A stretch of DNA of 64,000 nucleotides from Acutalibacter sp. (GTDB lineage Bacteria; Bacillota; Clostridia; Oscillospirales; Acutalibacteraceae): assembly GCA_020025775.1 (NCBI GenBank), contig JAHHRN010000001.1, forward strand, positions 248,001 to 312,000, written 5' to 3'. Both the position numbers and the translations under genes were made by a program. Shown here one piece after another: positions 50,820-58,077 of the stretch. Under the pieces are notes generated by a model, which saw only the letters and a program-made list of their open reading frames with translations, did not search any database and was not told where the DNA came from. The stretch's first letter is position 1; each line of letters begins with the position of its first letter.

Positions 50820-52208
50820 ATGGGAAAAGATTTTTTGCAATTACGCTCCGACTATAAAACTTTTTCGTTTGACCGCTATACAATAGAAAAGGAAGAGGAC
50901 GGCATCCGTCTGACCTTTTTCTTCTCGATTGACGGGCTTTGCACCTTTCAGCCGCAGACGAAAATCAAAACCGATAATTTAGAGCTTTTAAATGCCTTCG
51001 ATTCGCCTTTAGCGAGAAAAATTGTGTTTTCACTTGGTATGACCGAGCTTGTGAGCTACTGGAAGGCCGCCTGCCCGAAGCAGGTACTTGTGAAATGCGG
51101 CGAACTTTCAAAAGAAGATATAGCCTTTTTTAAGCACCTCTATTTTAGAGGACTTTCGGAGTTTTTCTATTTGAATCAAATTGAAACAACCGAAGCGGAT
51201 TTCATGGAAATCACCTGTGAACCGACGGCAGAATTTTTAGAAGAAGAGCGCGACAATGCGCCCTATCACGACGGCGGTTTGCACCTTATCCCGGTTGGCG
51301 GCGGCAAGGACAGCTGTGTTACCGCAGAGCTGTTTAAACGCTTCAAAGAAAAAAATCTTTTCTTCACCGTCAATGACCAAAAGGCGAGAACCGACACAGT
51401 GCTTGCGGCAGGCTATGACGAAAGTGCGATGCTTCGTGTGTACCGCACGATTGACAAACAGCTTTTGGTGCTCAACAAAGAGGGCTTCCTCAACGGGCAC
51501 ACGCCGTTTTCTGCGATTGTCGCCTTCCTTTCCTATTATTGTGCCTATCTCGTGGGCGCAAAGGATATTGTGCTTTCCAACGAATCGAGCGCCAACGAAT
51601 CCAATATCGCCGGTACAGAAATCAATCATCAGTATTCGAAATCCTATGAATTCGAATGTGACTTCAAAGCTTATACCGAGCGCAACTTTAAAACGGGTAT
51701 TCGCTATTTCAGCCTGCTTCGTGCGTTTTCCGAATTGCAGATTGCCAAGCAGTTCGCCGGCTTCCCGGCTTACCATGATACATTCAGAAGCTGCAACAAG
51801 GGCAGTAAACAAAATATCTGGTGCGCCAAATGTGCAAAATGCCTTTTCGTATTTTCCGTTTTATCGCCGTTTATCCCCTATGACAGACTTTGCGAAATCT
51901 TCGGCAGTGATATGCTCAGTGATGAAAGCCTGCTTGCAGATTTTGACGGCTTAGTGGGTCTTTCCCCCGTAAAACCCTTTGACTGCGTAGGCACGGTCTC
52001 CGAAATCAATTATGCCCTTTCGCTCACAGCCGAGCAGTTCCGAAAGGCGGGAAAACCGCTCCCCCTGCTCTTACAGCATTTTGTAGAAAAAGCACCCGAA
52101 GTGCCGAAAGAAAATCTCTTGAAAGAATATAACCAAACGCATAATATCCCGGAAGAATTTTTACCCATTGTAGAGGAGATGCTTTCTTATGTATCCGAAA
52201 ATCGCTGA
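50820..52208 (+). CDS. murL: UDP-MurNAc-L-Ala-L-Glu epimerase MurL
   Basis: 462 residues. Matches my memory of MurL, the glycopeptidyl-glutamate epimerase first shown in Xanthomonas oryzae: it inverts the terminal L-Glu of UDP-MurNAc-L-Ala-L-Glu to D-Glu using ATP and Mg2+. An N-terminal domain (residues 1-150) precedes a PP-loop-like PVGGGKDS (158-165), consistent with adenylation, then NESSANESN and the Cys cluster CNKGSKQNIWCAKCAKC (about 325-341). Strongest support is the neighbour: the murD-type ligase gene overlaps its last 20 bp, as expected for the MurD2-MurL pair. Start ATG 50820 behind AAGGAG, promoter 27 bp upstream. Confidence 0.85.
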   Translation: MGKDFLQLRSDYKTFSFDRYTIEKEEDGIRLTFFFSIDGLCTFQPQTKIKTDNLELLNAFDSPLARKIVFSLGMTELVSYWKAACPKQVLVKCGELSKEDIAFFKHLYFRGLSEFFYLNQIETTEADFMEITCEPTAEFLEEERDNAPYHDGGLHLIPVGGGKDSCVTAELFKRFKEKNLFFTVNDQKARTDTVLAAGYDESAMLRVYRTIDKQLLVLNKEGFLNGHTPFSAIVAFLSYYCAYLVGAKDIVLSNESSANESNIAGTEINHQYSKSYEFECDFKAYTERNFKTGIRYFSLLRAFSELQIAKQFAGFPAYHDTFRSCNKGSKQNIWCAKCAKCLFVFSVLSPFIPYDRLCEIFGSDMLSDESLLADFDGLVGLSPVKPFDCVGTVSEINYALSLTAEQFRKAGKPLPLLLQHFVEKAPEVPKENLLKEYNQTHNIPEEFLPIVEEMLSYVSENR

Positions 52209-53487
52209 ATATTTAAAGGATAAGTCCGTTGTCTTAGTCGGCTTCGGTCGAGAGGGACAATCCTCTTACCATTATATCCGTCACTTTTTCCCCGAAAAGC
52301 CCTTGGTGATTGCCGACCGCAACCCCGTGGAAGCGCCCGACGCTTATACTACCTGCCTTTGCGGTGAACACTATCTCGATACGCTTTCCGATTTTGACGT
52401 TGTTTTAAAAAGCCCCGGTATTTCCTTTAAGGATGTGGATTTCCCCTTCCCGAACACGGAAATCACCTGCCAAATGGATTTGTTTTTGCGCTTTGCCCCC
52501 TGCCACAAAATTGGCATCACGGGCTCGAAGGGCAAGACCACAACCTCAACTCTCACCTATGCGTTTTTACAGGCGGCAGGCGTTTCCTCCTGCTTAATCG
52601 GCAATATCGGCGTGCCCGTGTTTGAATCGCTCGAGGCGCTCACCCCCGATACCGTGGCGGTTATTGAAATGTCCTCGCATCAGCTCGAATTTACAACCAC
52701 TTCCCCCGAAGTGGCGGTGTTTACCAATCTTTACGAGGAGCATTTGGAGCACTACAAGGGTGGTTTTAAGGGCTATGTCAAGGCGAAATCCAATATCGCA
52801 CGTTATCAAACACCCGAGAATTTGTTTATCTATAATGCTACACAGGGGCTTCTCCCCGAAACCGGTGCTGAAAGCTTTTTGGGCGAAAAATGCGGCGTAG
52901 CGGAGGATTTCAATTTGCCGTTTGCGGTGCACAATGAGCATTTAAAGGGCGTGCACAACCGACAGGATGTTTGCTTTGCCTACAATGCTACCAAGCGTTT
53001 CGGTGTAACCCCGCAGGACTGCGAAGCGGCACTCGAGAAGTTTAACGGCATCGAAAACCGCATGGAAAAGGTCGGCACATTTAAAAATATTACCTTTTAT
53101 AATGACTGCATTGCAACCATTCCCCATGCCGTGCTTTGCGCGGTAGAGGCGCTCGAAACCGTCGATACCCTCATCGTCGGCGGCAAGGACAGAGGTCTTA
53201 ATTACGAAGCGTTTATCGAAGCGCTCGAAAAAACGGAAATCCGCAATATCTTAGGCACACCCGATACCGGCACGGCGATTGTCGAAGAAATGCAACGCCG
53301 CGGCACGAAGAAAAACGCCGTCGCCTGTGCAGATTTGGAAGAAGCCGTAAAATATGCCTATGCGCATACCAAAGAGGGGCATATTTGCCTGCTTTCCCCC
53401 GCGGCTTCGAGCTACAATGTCTATAAAAACTTTGAAGAAAAAGGCAGACATTATAAGGCGTTGATTCAAAAATACAGCGAATCCTAA
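52189..53487 (+). CDS. murD: UDP-N-acetylmuramoyl-L-alanine-glutamate ligase (MurD, probably MurD2 type)
   Basis: Mur ligase, 432 residues, adding glutamate to UDP-MurNAc-L-Ala. N-terminal UDP-binding Rossmann part (VVLVGFGREGQSSYHYI), ATP loop GITGSKGKTTTSTL (about 106-119), EMSSHQLEF, NLYEEHLEHYKG and C-terminal NDCIATIP and LLSPAASSYNVYKNFEEKG. Because murL is translationally coupled to it (20-bp overlap, ribosome site GAGGAG inside murL), it is likely the variant that uses L-Glu, with MurL correcting the stereochemistry afterwards. That substrate choice is inferred from context, not readable from residues here. Confidence 0.93.
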   Translation: MYPKIAEYLKDKSVVLVGFGREGQSSYHYIRHFFPEKPLVIADRNPVEAPDAYTTCLCGEHYLDTLSDFDVVLKSPGISFKDVDFPFPNTEITCQMDLFLRFAPCHKIGITGSKGKTTTSTLTYAFLQAAGVSSCLIGNIGVPVFESLEALTPDTVAVIEMSSHQLEFTTTSPEVAVFTNLYEEHLEHYKGGFKGYVKAKSNIARYQTPENLFIYNATQGLLPETGAESFLGEKCGVAEDFNLPFAVHNEHLKGVHNRQDVCFAYNATKRFGVTPQDCEAALEKFNGIENRMEKVGTFKNITFYNDCIATIPHAVLCAVEALETVDTLIVGGKDRGLNYEAFIEALEKTEIRNILGTPDTGTAIVEEMQRRGTKKNAVACADLEEAVKYAYAHTKEGHICLLSPAASSYNVYKNFEEKGRHYKALIQKYSES

Positions 53488-54359
53488 GGCACGCATTTTA
53501 GATTAAAAGTTTCGCCCGCCTTTTTAAAGGCGGTGGGGACTTGGGACAGCGTCCCGAGCCGTGCTCCGCAGAGCACGGAAAACTCATCCTGTGAGAAACA
53601 CAGGAAGGGGCAGAACAAAGTAAAAACTTTATAAAAGTAAAGACGGGGAAACCCTTGTGAGGGGTTTCCCCGTTTGCTTTGTTGCTGTAGGGTGACAGGC
53701 AGTCACCTGGCGGTGATAGAAAACTTTTTCACTTGTAAAAAGTTTTCTCTTTGCGGTTATCACCGCAAATTCACTTTCAAAAATACGCTTCTAAGAATAA
53801 GAGTTTTCGCTTCCTGCGGGAAGCGCTTTAGGGCGTTGCCCTAAAAACCCACCGCTTTTTCAAAAGCGGGCAAAACTTTAATTTATGCCACACGAAAAAT
53901 AGGCGTGACTTTGCTTGCGGGCGGATAATATCCGCCCCTACGGAAAGTTGGCTTTCACACAGATAAAAATATATCCAGAGTCCGTTGAGCGAACTATTTG
54001 TTCAAAGTCTGCGCCCAAGTTCTCCGTGATTGCACGTCAGGGCTTCCCGACCCCGTGCATTAGCCGTCGCCCTGCGGCAATACAGGATGCTTTTTTTCGT
54101 GTAAAAAGCATCCTCTTTAGGGCTTACGCCCTAAATTCACCTTTAAAAATACGTTTCTAAGGATAGGTATTCCGTGCTCTGCGGCGCACGGCTCGGGACG
54201 CTGTCCCAAGTCCCTGCCGCTTATGAAAAAGCGGGCAAAACTTTAAACATAAAGTGCGTTGTGCGAACTATCTGTAAAAAGTCTGTGCCCAAGTACCCCG
54301 TGATTGCCCGTCGGGGCTTCCCGACCCCGTGATTCGGTGGACGCCGGCGCGTCCCTGTC
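53488..54359. repeat. Intergenic repeat mosaic 6
   Basis: No gene. Modules: GGGACAGCGTCCC and GTGCTCCGCAGAGCAC blocks (about 53533-53580), GGGGAAACCC/GGGTTTCCCC hairpin 53643-53672, reversed AAACTTTTT hairpin 53718-53748, TTTGCGGTTATCACCGCAAA at about 53750-53769, reversed TAGGGC block at about 53810-53878, reverse REP-like copy 53918-53942, AGGATGC hairpin at about 54086-54117, GCACGGCTCGGGACGCTGTC at about 54186, and GCCCGTCGGGGCTTCCCGA at about 54306. Confidence 0.85.
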
Positions 54360-54388
54360 TTTACTTTTTTGGCAAAATGCGGTATACT
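54360..54388 (+). promoter_or_regulatory. Promoter of the GDPD gene
   Basis: TTTACT (54360-54365), 17-bp spacer, TATACT (54383-54388), 38 bp before the start codon, at the border of the repeat mosaic. Confidence 0.55.
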
Positions 54389-54425
54389 TTACCTGTTAAA
54401 ATTCTTTTTACAAGGAGTGTTTCAC

Positions 54426-55304
54426 ATGTCTAAATTTTTGGATAAAGCTTTTATGATGACCCTTGGTACATTGTCTGAGACTCCGCTCGGCAAAATCGCC
54501 TATAAAAAGATGCGTGCAAAGCCGATTGAACCGAAACAGCTCTTGGTATTCCCCGAAATTTGCCCCCATAATACAAAAGAAATTCACTTAACCGCCCACC
54601 GCGGACTTTCGGGCATTCATCCCGAAAACACCGCCGTTTCCTTTGAAGCCGGCGGCAAGGCAGGCTTCTACGCGCTCGAATGCGATACCCACTGCGCCAA
54701 AGACGGCACTTGGATGATCGTGCATGACGGCGACATTAGCACCCTGTTCGGCGGCATGGGCGACGTAAAGTCCTACACCTACGATGAGCTTATGAACATT
54801 GACATGGTCAAGGGCGCCAACATTGCAAAATATCCGCATACCCACATGTGCACCCTGCAGGAATATATTGACATTTGTAAAAAATACGGCTGCCGCCCGA
54901 TGATTGAAATCAAGGACGAGCGCCTCGATAAAATGCGTTCTCTCTATAAGGTTTTAGAGGAAAACGACATTGTAAACAGCTGCATTTTGATTTCGTTCCA
55001 CTATGACGATTTGGTCGCGATGTACAACATCAATCCCCAGCTCGAAATGTGGCATTTAATCAACAACATTTCCGAAAAGAAGATTGCAGATGCGAAGAAA
55101 TACGGCTTCGGTCTTGCCTTCTGCGCGGCGTATAATGCCGACAGACCGCAGATGATTGCGAAAATTCACGAAGCCGGTCTGACTGCCGCCTGCTGGACGG
55201 TAGACACCAAGGAATTACTGGATAAAATGATGGCGGCAGGAGTTAAATACATCACCTCCAACACCATTTTACCGACAGAAGAAGCCAAGGCACTTTTTGA
55301 GTAA
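54426..55304 (+). CDS. Glycerophosphodiester phosphodiesterase
   Basis: Hydrolyses glycerophosphodiesters (for example deacylated phospholipids) to glycerol-3-phosphate and an alcohol. 292 residues from ATG 54426, with AAGGAG upstream; a frame extension back to 54369 runs through the promoter and is rejected. Core residues: TAHRGLSGIHPENTAVSF, ALECDTHCAKDGTWMIVHDGD (metal Glu/Asp and catalytic His), MIEIKDE and the C-terminal ACWTVDTKELLDKMMAAGVKYITSN. A 60-residue basic N-terminus precedes the domain with no signal peptide, so it is probably cytoplasmic. Confidence 0.92.
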   Translation: MSKFLDKAFMMTLGTLSETPLGKIAYKKMRAKPIEPKQLLVFPEICPHNTKEIHLTAHRGLSGIHPENTAVSFEAGGKAGFYALECDTHCAKDGTWMIVHDGDISTLFGGMGDVKSYTYDELMNIDMVKGANIAKYPHTHMCTLQEYIDICKKYGCRPMIEIKDERLDKMRSLYKVLEENDIVNSCILISFHYDDLVAMYNINPQLEMWHLINNISEKKIADAKKYGFGLAFCAAYNADRPQMIAKIHEAGLTAACWTVDTKELLDKMMAAGVKYITSNTILPTEEAKALFE

Positions 55305-55310
55305 TTCCAA

Positions 55311-55332
55311 AATAGATAATTTTTAACTAACC
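55311..55332. repeat. AT-rich dyad after the GDPD gene
   Basis: TAGATAATTTTTAACTAA starting a few bases after the stop codon; one of the recurring post-stop elements. Confidence 0.4.
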
Positions 55333-55361
55333 ACAGATTTTAAGTTGCAACGGAGCGTTTT

Positions 55362-56156
55362 ATGGTAAAGTTTTGTCCGCTTTTTTCCTCGAGTAAGGGA
55401 AATTCCATCTACATAGGCACCGAAAATGGCGGCATTTTGATTGATGCCGGCAGAAGCTGTAAGCAAATTGAAACGGCGCTCAAAAATATTGACGTTGCGC
55501 CCGATTCTATTCAGGCGGTGTTCGTGACCCACGAGCACACCGACCACGTAAGCGGTCTGCGCGTGTTTGCAAACAAATATAAGCCCCGTGTTTATGCGAC
55601 AAACGGTACCCTTTGCGCGCTTGATGACAGCGGTATTTTAACCGAGAAATACGATGCCTTTTGCATGGACGGCCACAGCCTTTCGGTTGGTGATTTTTCG
55701 GTCAATATGTTCAAAACTTCTCACGATGCGGCGGAAAGCTGCGGTTACACAATCGAAGCCAAGGACGGCAGCCGTCTGGCGGTTGCCACGGATTTAGGCA
55801 TCATGACCGACACGGTTCTGGATGCGATTTGCGGCTGTGACACCGTGCTTTTGGAGTCGAATCACGATGTTCGAACGCTCGAAAACAATCCGCAATATCC
55901 TTATTCTTTAAAGCGCCGCATTTTGGGCGAGCGTGGGCATCTTTCCAACGAAGCCTGCGCCGAAACGGCGGAATATTTAATTAAGAACGGCACGAAGCAC
56001 CTCTTCTTAGGGCATTTAAGCGAGCAGAACAACCTGCCACATTTGGCTTATGCGGTTACGGCTTCGGCGCTCGAGACGGCAGGTGCAAAGGCGCAGGAGG
56101 ATTTTACACTGCGTGTAGCCAAGCCGGTTTGGGATGAGGGGGCGATGGCGTTATGA
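55362..56156 (+). CDS. WalJ/YycJ-type metallo-beta-lactamase hydrolase
   Basis: 264 residues. Zinc motif THEHTDHVSGL (HxHxDH, about 57-67), DLGIMTDTV and the C-terminal LFLGHLSEQNNLP. The N-terminus CPLFSSSKGNSIYIGTENGGILIDAG is typical of the YycJ/WalJ group, a putative exonuclease linked to the WalRK cell-wall regulon in Firmicutes. Here no walRK is adjacent. Its stop overlaps the rlmH start by 4 bp, an order also seen around walJ in other Firmicutes. Confidence 0.9.
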   Translation: MVKFCPLFSSSKGNSIYIGTENGGILIDAGRSCKQIETALKNIDVAPDSIQAVFVTHEHTDHVSGLRVFANKYKPRVYATNGTLCALDDSGILTEKYDAFCMDGHSLSVGDFSVNMFKTSHDAAESCGYTIEAKDGSRLAVATDLGIMTDTVLDAICGCDTVLLESNHDVRTLENNPQYPYSLKRRILGERGHLSNEACAETAEYLIKNGTKHLFLGHLSEQNNLPHLAYAVTASALETAGAKAQEDFTLRVAKPVWDEGAMAL

Positions 56157-56635
56157 TGAACGTTACGATTATTGCGCTCGGCAAGCTGAAAGAAAAATAC
56201 ATGCGCGAATTTTCGGCAGAATATGAAAAACGGCTTTCTGCGTTTTGCAAGCTGCAAATTGTGGAGCTGAACCCGAAAGCCCTTTCGGACAAGCCCTCAC
56301 AGGCGGAAATCGAGGCGGCACTTTCGGAAGAAGCGAAGATGATTCGTGCAAAAATTCCGCAAAATGCTTATGTATTTTCCATGTGCATTGAAGGCAAGCA
56401 AATGACGAGTCCAGAGTTTAGTCAAAAAATAACTGACATCGGATTGCAAGGAAAAAGCAATGTGGTTTTTCTTTTAGGCAGTTCGTTCGGCTTAGATGAG
56501 CAGTTAAAAAAGGAAAGTCATTTTAAGTTTTCTATGTCGAAAATGACCTTCCCACACCAGCTGGCGCGTGTGCTGTTATTGGAGCAAATCTACAGAGCAT
56601 TTCAAATCGCGAACGGCGGCAAATACCACAAATAG
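56153..56635 (+). CDS. rlmH: 23S rRNA (pseudouridine1915-N3)-methyltransferase RlmH
   Basis: SPOUT methyltransferase modifying the 69-helix pseudouridine of 23S rRNA. 160 residues. IIALGKLKEKYMREF at the N-terminus, VVFLLGSSFGLDEQL (SAM knot) and the C-terminal hallmark SKMTFPHQLARVLLLEQIYRAFQI...GGKYHK. Two adjacent ATGs at 56153; overlap with walJ indicates translational coupling. Confidence 0.96.
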   Translation: MMNVTIIALGKLKEKYMREFSAEYEKRLSAFCKLQIVELNPKALSDKPSQAEIEAALSEEAKMIRAKIPQNAYVFSMCIEGKQMTSPEFSQKITDIGLQGKSNVVFLLGSSFGLDEQLKKESHFKFSMSKMTFPHQLARVLLLEQIYRAFQIANGGKYHK

Positions 56636-57294
56636 GGCGCGGCGGCGCGCCTGCCAATCACGGGGTCGCGAACGCGCGACGGCGAATCACGGGAAAGTCA
56701 GTACAAACTTTTACTGATAGTTCGCACAACGGACTTTGATATATTTTTATCTGTATAAAAGGCAACTTCCCGTAGGGGCGGATATTATCCGCCCGTTTTT
56801 TTTATAGTTTTACTCAGCTCCTGCGGAATAGCATTTAAAAGTTTTGCCCGCTTTTTCAAAAGCGGTGGGTCTTTAGGGCAACGCCCTAAAGCGCTTTCCG
56901 CAGAAAGCGAAATCTCTCCTCCTTCCAAAACACAGGAAGGGGCAAAGCGGACTAAAAGATTTATAAAAGTAAAGGCGGGGGAACCCTTGTGAGGGGTTCC
57001 CCCGTTTGTCTTTGTCGCCGCAGGGCGACGGCTAACGCACGGGGTCGCGAACGCGCGACGGCGAATCACGGGAAAGTTAGCACAAACTTTTTACTCGTAG
57101 TTCGCACAGGCGACACCGGTCGCTACCGAATCACGGGAGAGACAGTACAGATTTTTTACAAATAGTTCGCACAACGGACTTTGAGTGAATTTTTATGGTT
57201 TATAACGGCCGCCCCTACGGGCTTGATTTTGCCAATATAAAGATTGGACTTTTAAAACTTTGTAAGCGTAAAAAACAAAAGCGATTCCAAAACA
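56636..57294. repeat. Intergenic repeat mosaic 7
   Basis: No gene. Modules: GGCGCGCC and CGCGAACGCGCG palindromes just after rlmH, forward REP-like copy 56771-56795, TAGGGC/GCGCTTTCC block at about 56843-56913, GGGGGAACCC hairpin 56975-57004, GTCGCCGCAGGGCGAC at about 57014, and a half REP-like element 57205-57219 (GCCGCCCCTACGG, one arm lost). The IS200 element begins shortly after. Confidence 0.85.
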
Positions 57295-57322
57295 AAAAGC
57301 ACCGAATTTCTTCGGTGCTTTT
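57295..57322 (+). terminator. Terminator just before the IS200 element
   Basis: Perfect arms AAAAGCACCGAA (57295-57306) and TTCGGTGCTTTT (57311-57322) around TTTC. Confidence 0.85.
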
Positions 57323-57400
57323 CTTAGTTATGTAATAAACCACAAGTTTTACTTGTGGTGAGTAATAAAGCGAAAGCGTCCATTCTTGATAAAAAAAGAA

Positions 57401-57454
57401 CTCCTTTGATATAATAAGCAAGCAACACCAACTGCAAACTTACAATCAAAGGAG
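57401..57454 (+). promoter_or_regulatory. Ribosome-site-hiding hairpin in the tnpA leader
   Basis: CTCCTTTGAT (57401-57410) is the exact complement of ATCAAAGGAG (57445-57454), which contains the tnpA ribosome site. The fold would block translation, a control known for IS200 tnpA mRNA in enterobacteria. Confidence 0.75.
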
Positions 57455-57462
57455 GTCCAATA

Positions 57463-57921
57463 GTGGATGAAAGTAGTTTATCACATACAAAATGGAAATG
57501 TCAATATCATGTAGTAATAGTGCCAAAATTCAGAAGGAAAGCAGTGTATGGGCAACTAAGAAAAGATATAGGAGAGATTTTAAGGCGACTTTGTGATTAC
57601 AAACATGTGGAAATTATAGAAGCACATGCGATGCCAGATCACATACATATGTTACTCTCTATACCGCCAAGCTTGTGTGTTTCTGAATTTATGGGATACC
57701 TCAAAGGAAAAAGTACATTGATGATTTTTGAAAGACATGCAAATTTAAAATACAAATATGGCAAGAGAACCTTTTGGGCGAAAGGTTATTATGTCAGTAC
57801 AGTTGGAGCAAACAAAGCAACAATACAAAAATATATCCAAGAGCAAGAAAATGAGGATATGATAGCAGACCAACTTAGTTTCAAAGAATATGAAGACCCA
57901 TTTGCTCATCTAAAAAAATAA
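57463..57921 (+). CDS. tnpA: IS200-type Y1 transposase TnpA
   Basis: HUH single-strand transposase, 152 residues, full family length. Metal-binding HUH is His60-Ile-His62 in AMPDHIHMLLSIPP; the catalytic tyrosine is in WAKGYYVSTVG (Y109/Y110); an N-terminal KWKCQYHVVIVPKFRRKAVYG block is typical. GTG start behind AAAGGAGG (57448-57455). No tnpB or omega RNA is nearby, so this is the IS200, not IS605, layout. It is not obviously a RAYT: it lacks a distinct C-terminal region and carries its own element ends. Confidence 0.93.
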   Translation: MDESSLSHTKWKCQYHVVIVPKFRRKAVYGQLRKDIGEILRRLCDYKHVEIIEAHAMPDHIHMLLSIPPSLCVSEFMGYLKGKSTLMIFERHANLKYKYGKRTFWAKGYYVSTVGANKATIQKYIQEQENEDMIADQLSFKEYEDPFAHLKK

Positions 57922-57950
57922 GCAACACCAATTTGCAGTTGGTGTTGCTT
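57921..57950 (+). terminator. Hairpin at the end of tnpA
   Basis: Arms AGCAACACCAA (57921-57931) and TTGGTGTTGCT (57939-57949), overlapping the stop codon. The 3' arm plus loop (57932-57949) is also an exact 18-bp complement of 57421-57438 in the tnpA leader. Confidence 0.7.
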
Positions 57951-58040
57951 AAATGCGCCTTTAGGCGCTGCTGGTATTGTTTACCCTTATAGGGTTAATA
58001 TTCATACCACGTCCTTTCGGGCGTGGTATATGATTTATGA

Positions 58041-58062
58041 AATAGTTAAAAACTATCTAATT
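58041..58062. repeat. AT-rich dyad between the IS and the patatin gene
   Basis: AATAGTTAAAAACTATCTAA; on the minus strand it follows the patatin stop codon (16 bp away) in the usual orientation. Confidence 0.4.
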
Positions 58063-58077
58063 TATCTTGGGGGATTT

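Larger units (their letters stand above)
57330..58035 (+). mobile_element. IS200-type insertion sequence (single tnpA)
   Basis: About 700 bp. Left-end hairpin ACCACAAG/CTTGTGGT (57339-57346/57352-57359), tnpA, and right-end hairpin ATACCACG/CGTGGTAT (58004-58011/58022-58029). There are no terminal inverted repeats or target duplication, as expected for Y1 single-strand transposition. Exact cleavage sites cannot be fixed from one copy. More AT-rich than the surrounding genome. Complete, so possibly active. Confidence 0.85.

Noticed and set aside
1254..57294. CRISPR array in the repeat-rich gaps
   Set aside because: The repeats are of several kinds, irregularly spaced, partly inverted and scattered over many gaps; there are no regular spacers and no cas genes.
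57463..57921. The IS200 transposase as the RAYT that moves the REP-like units
   Set aside because: It has its own left- and right-end hairpins unlike the GTAG palindromes, and standard IS200 length. A RAYT, if present, should be elsewhere.
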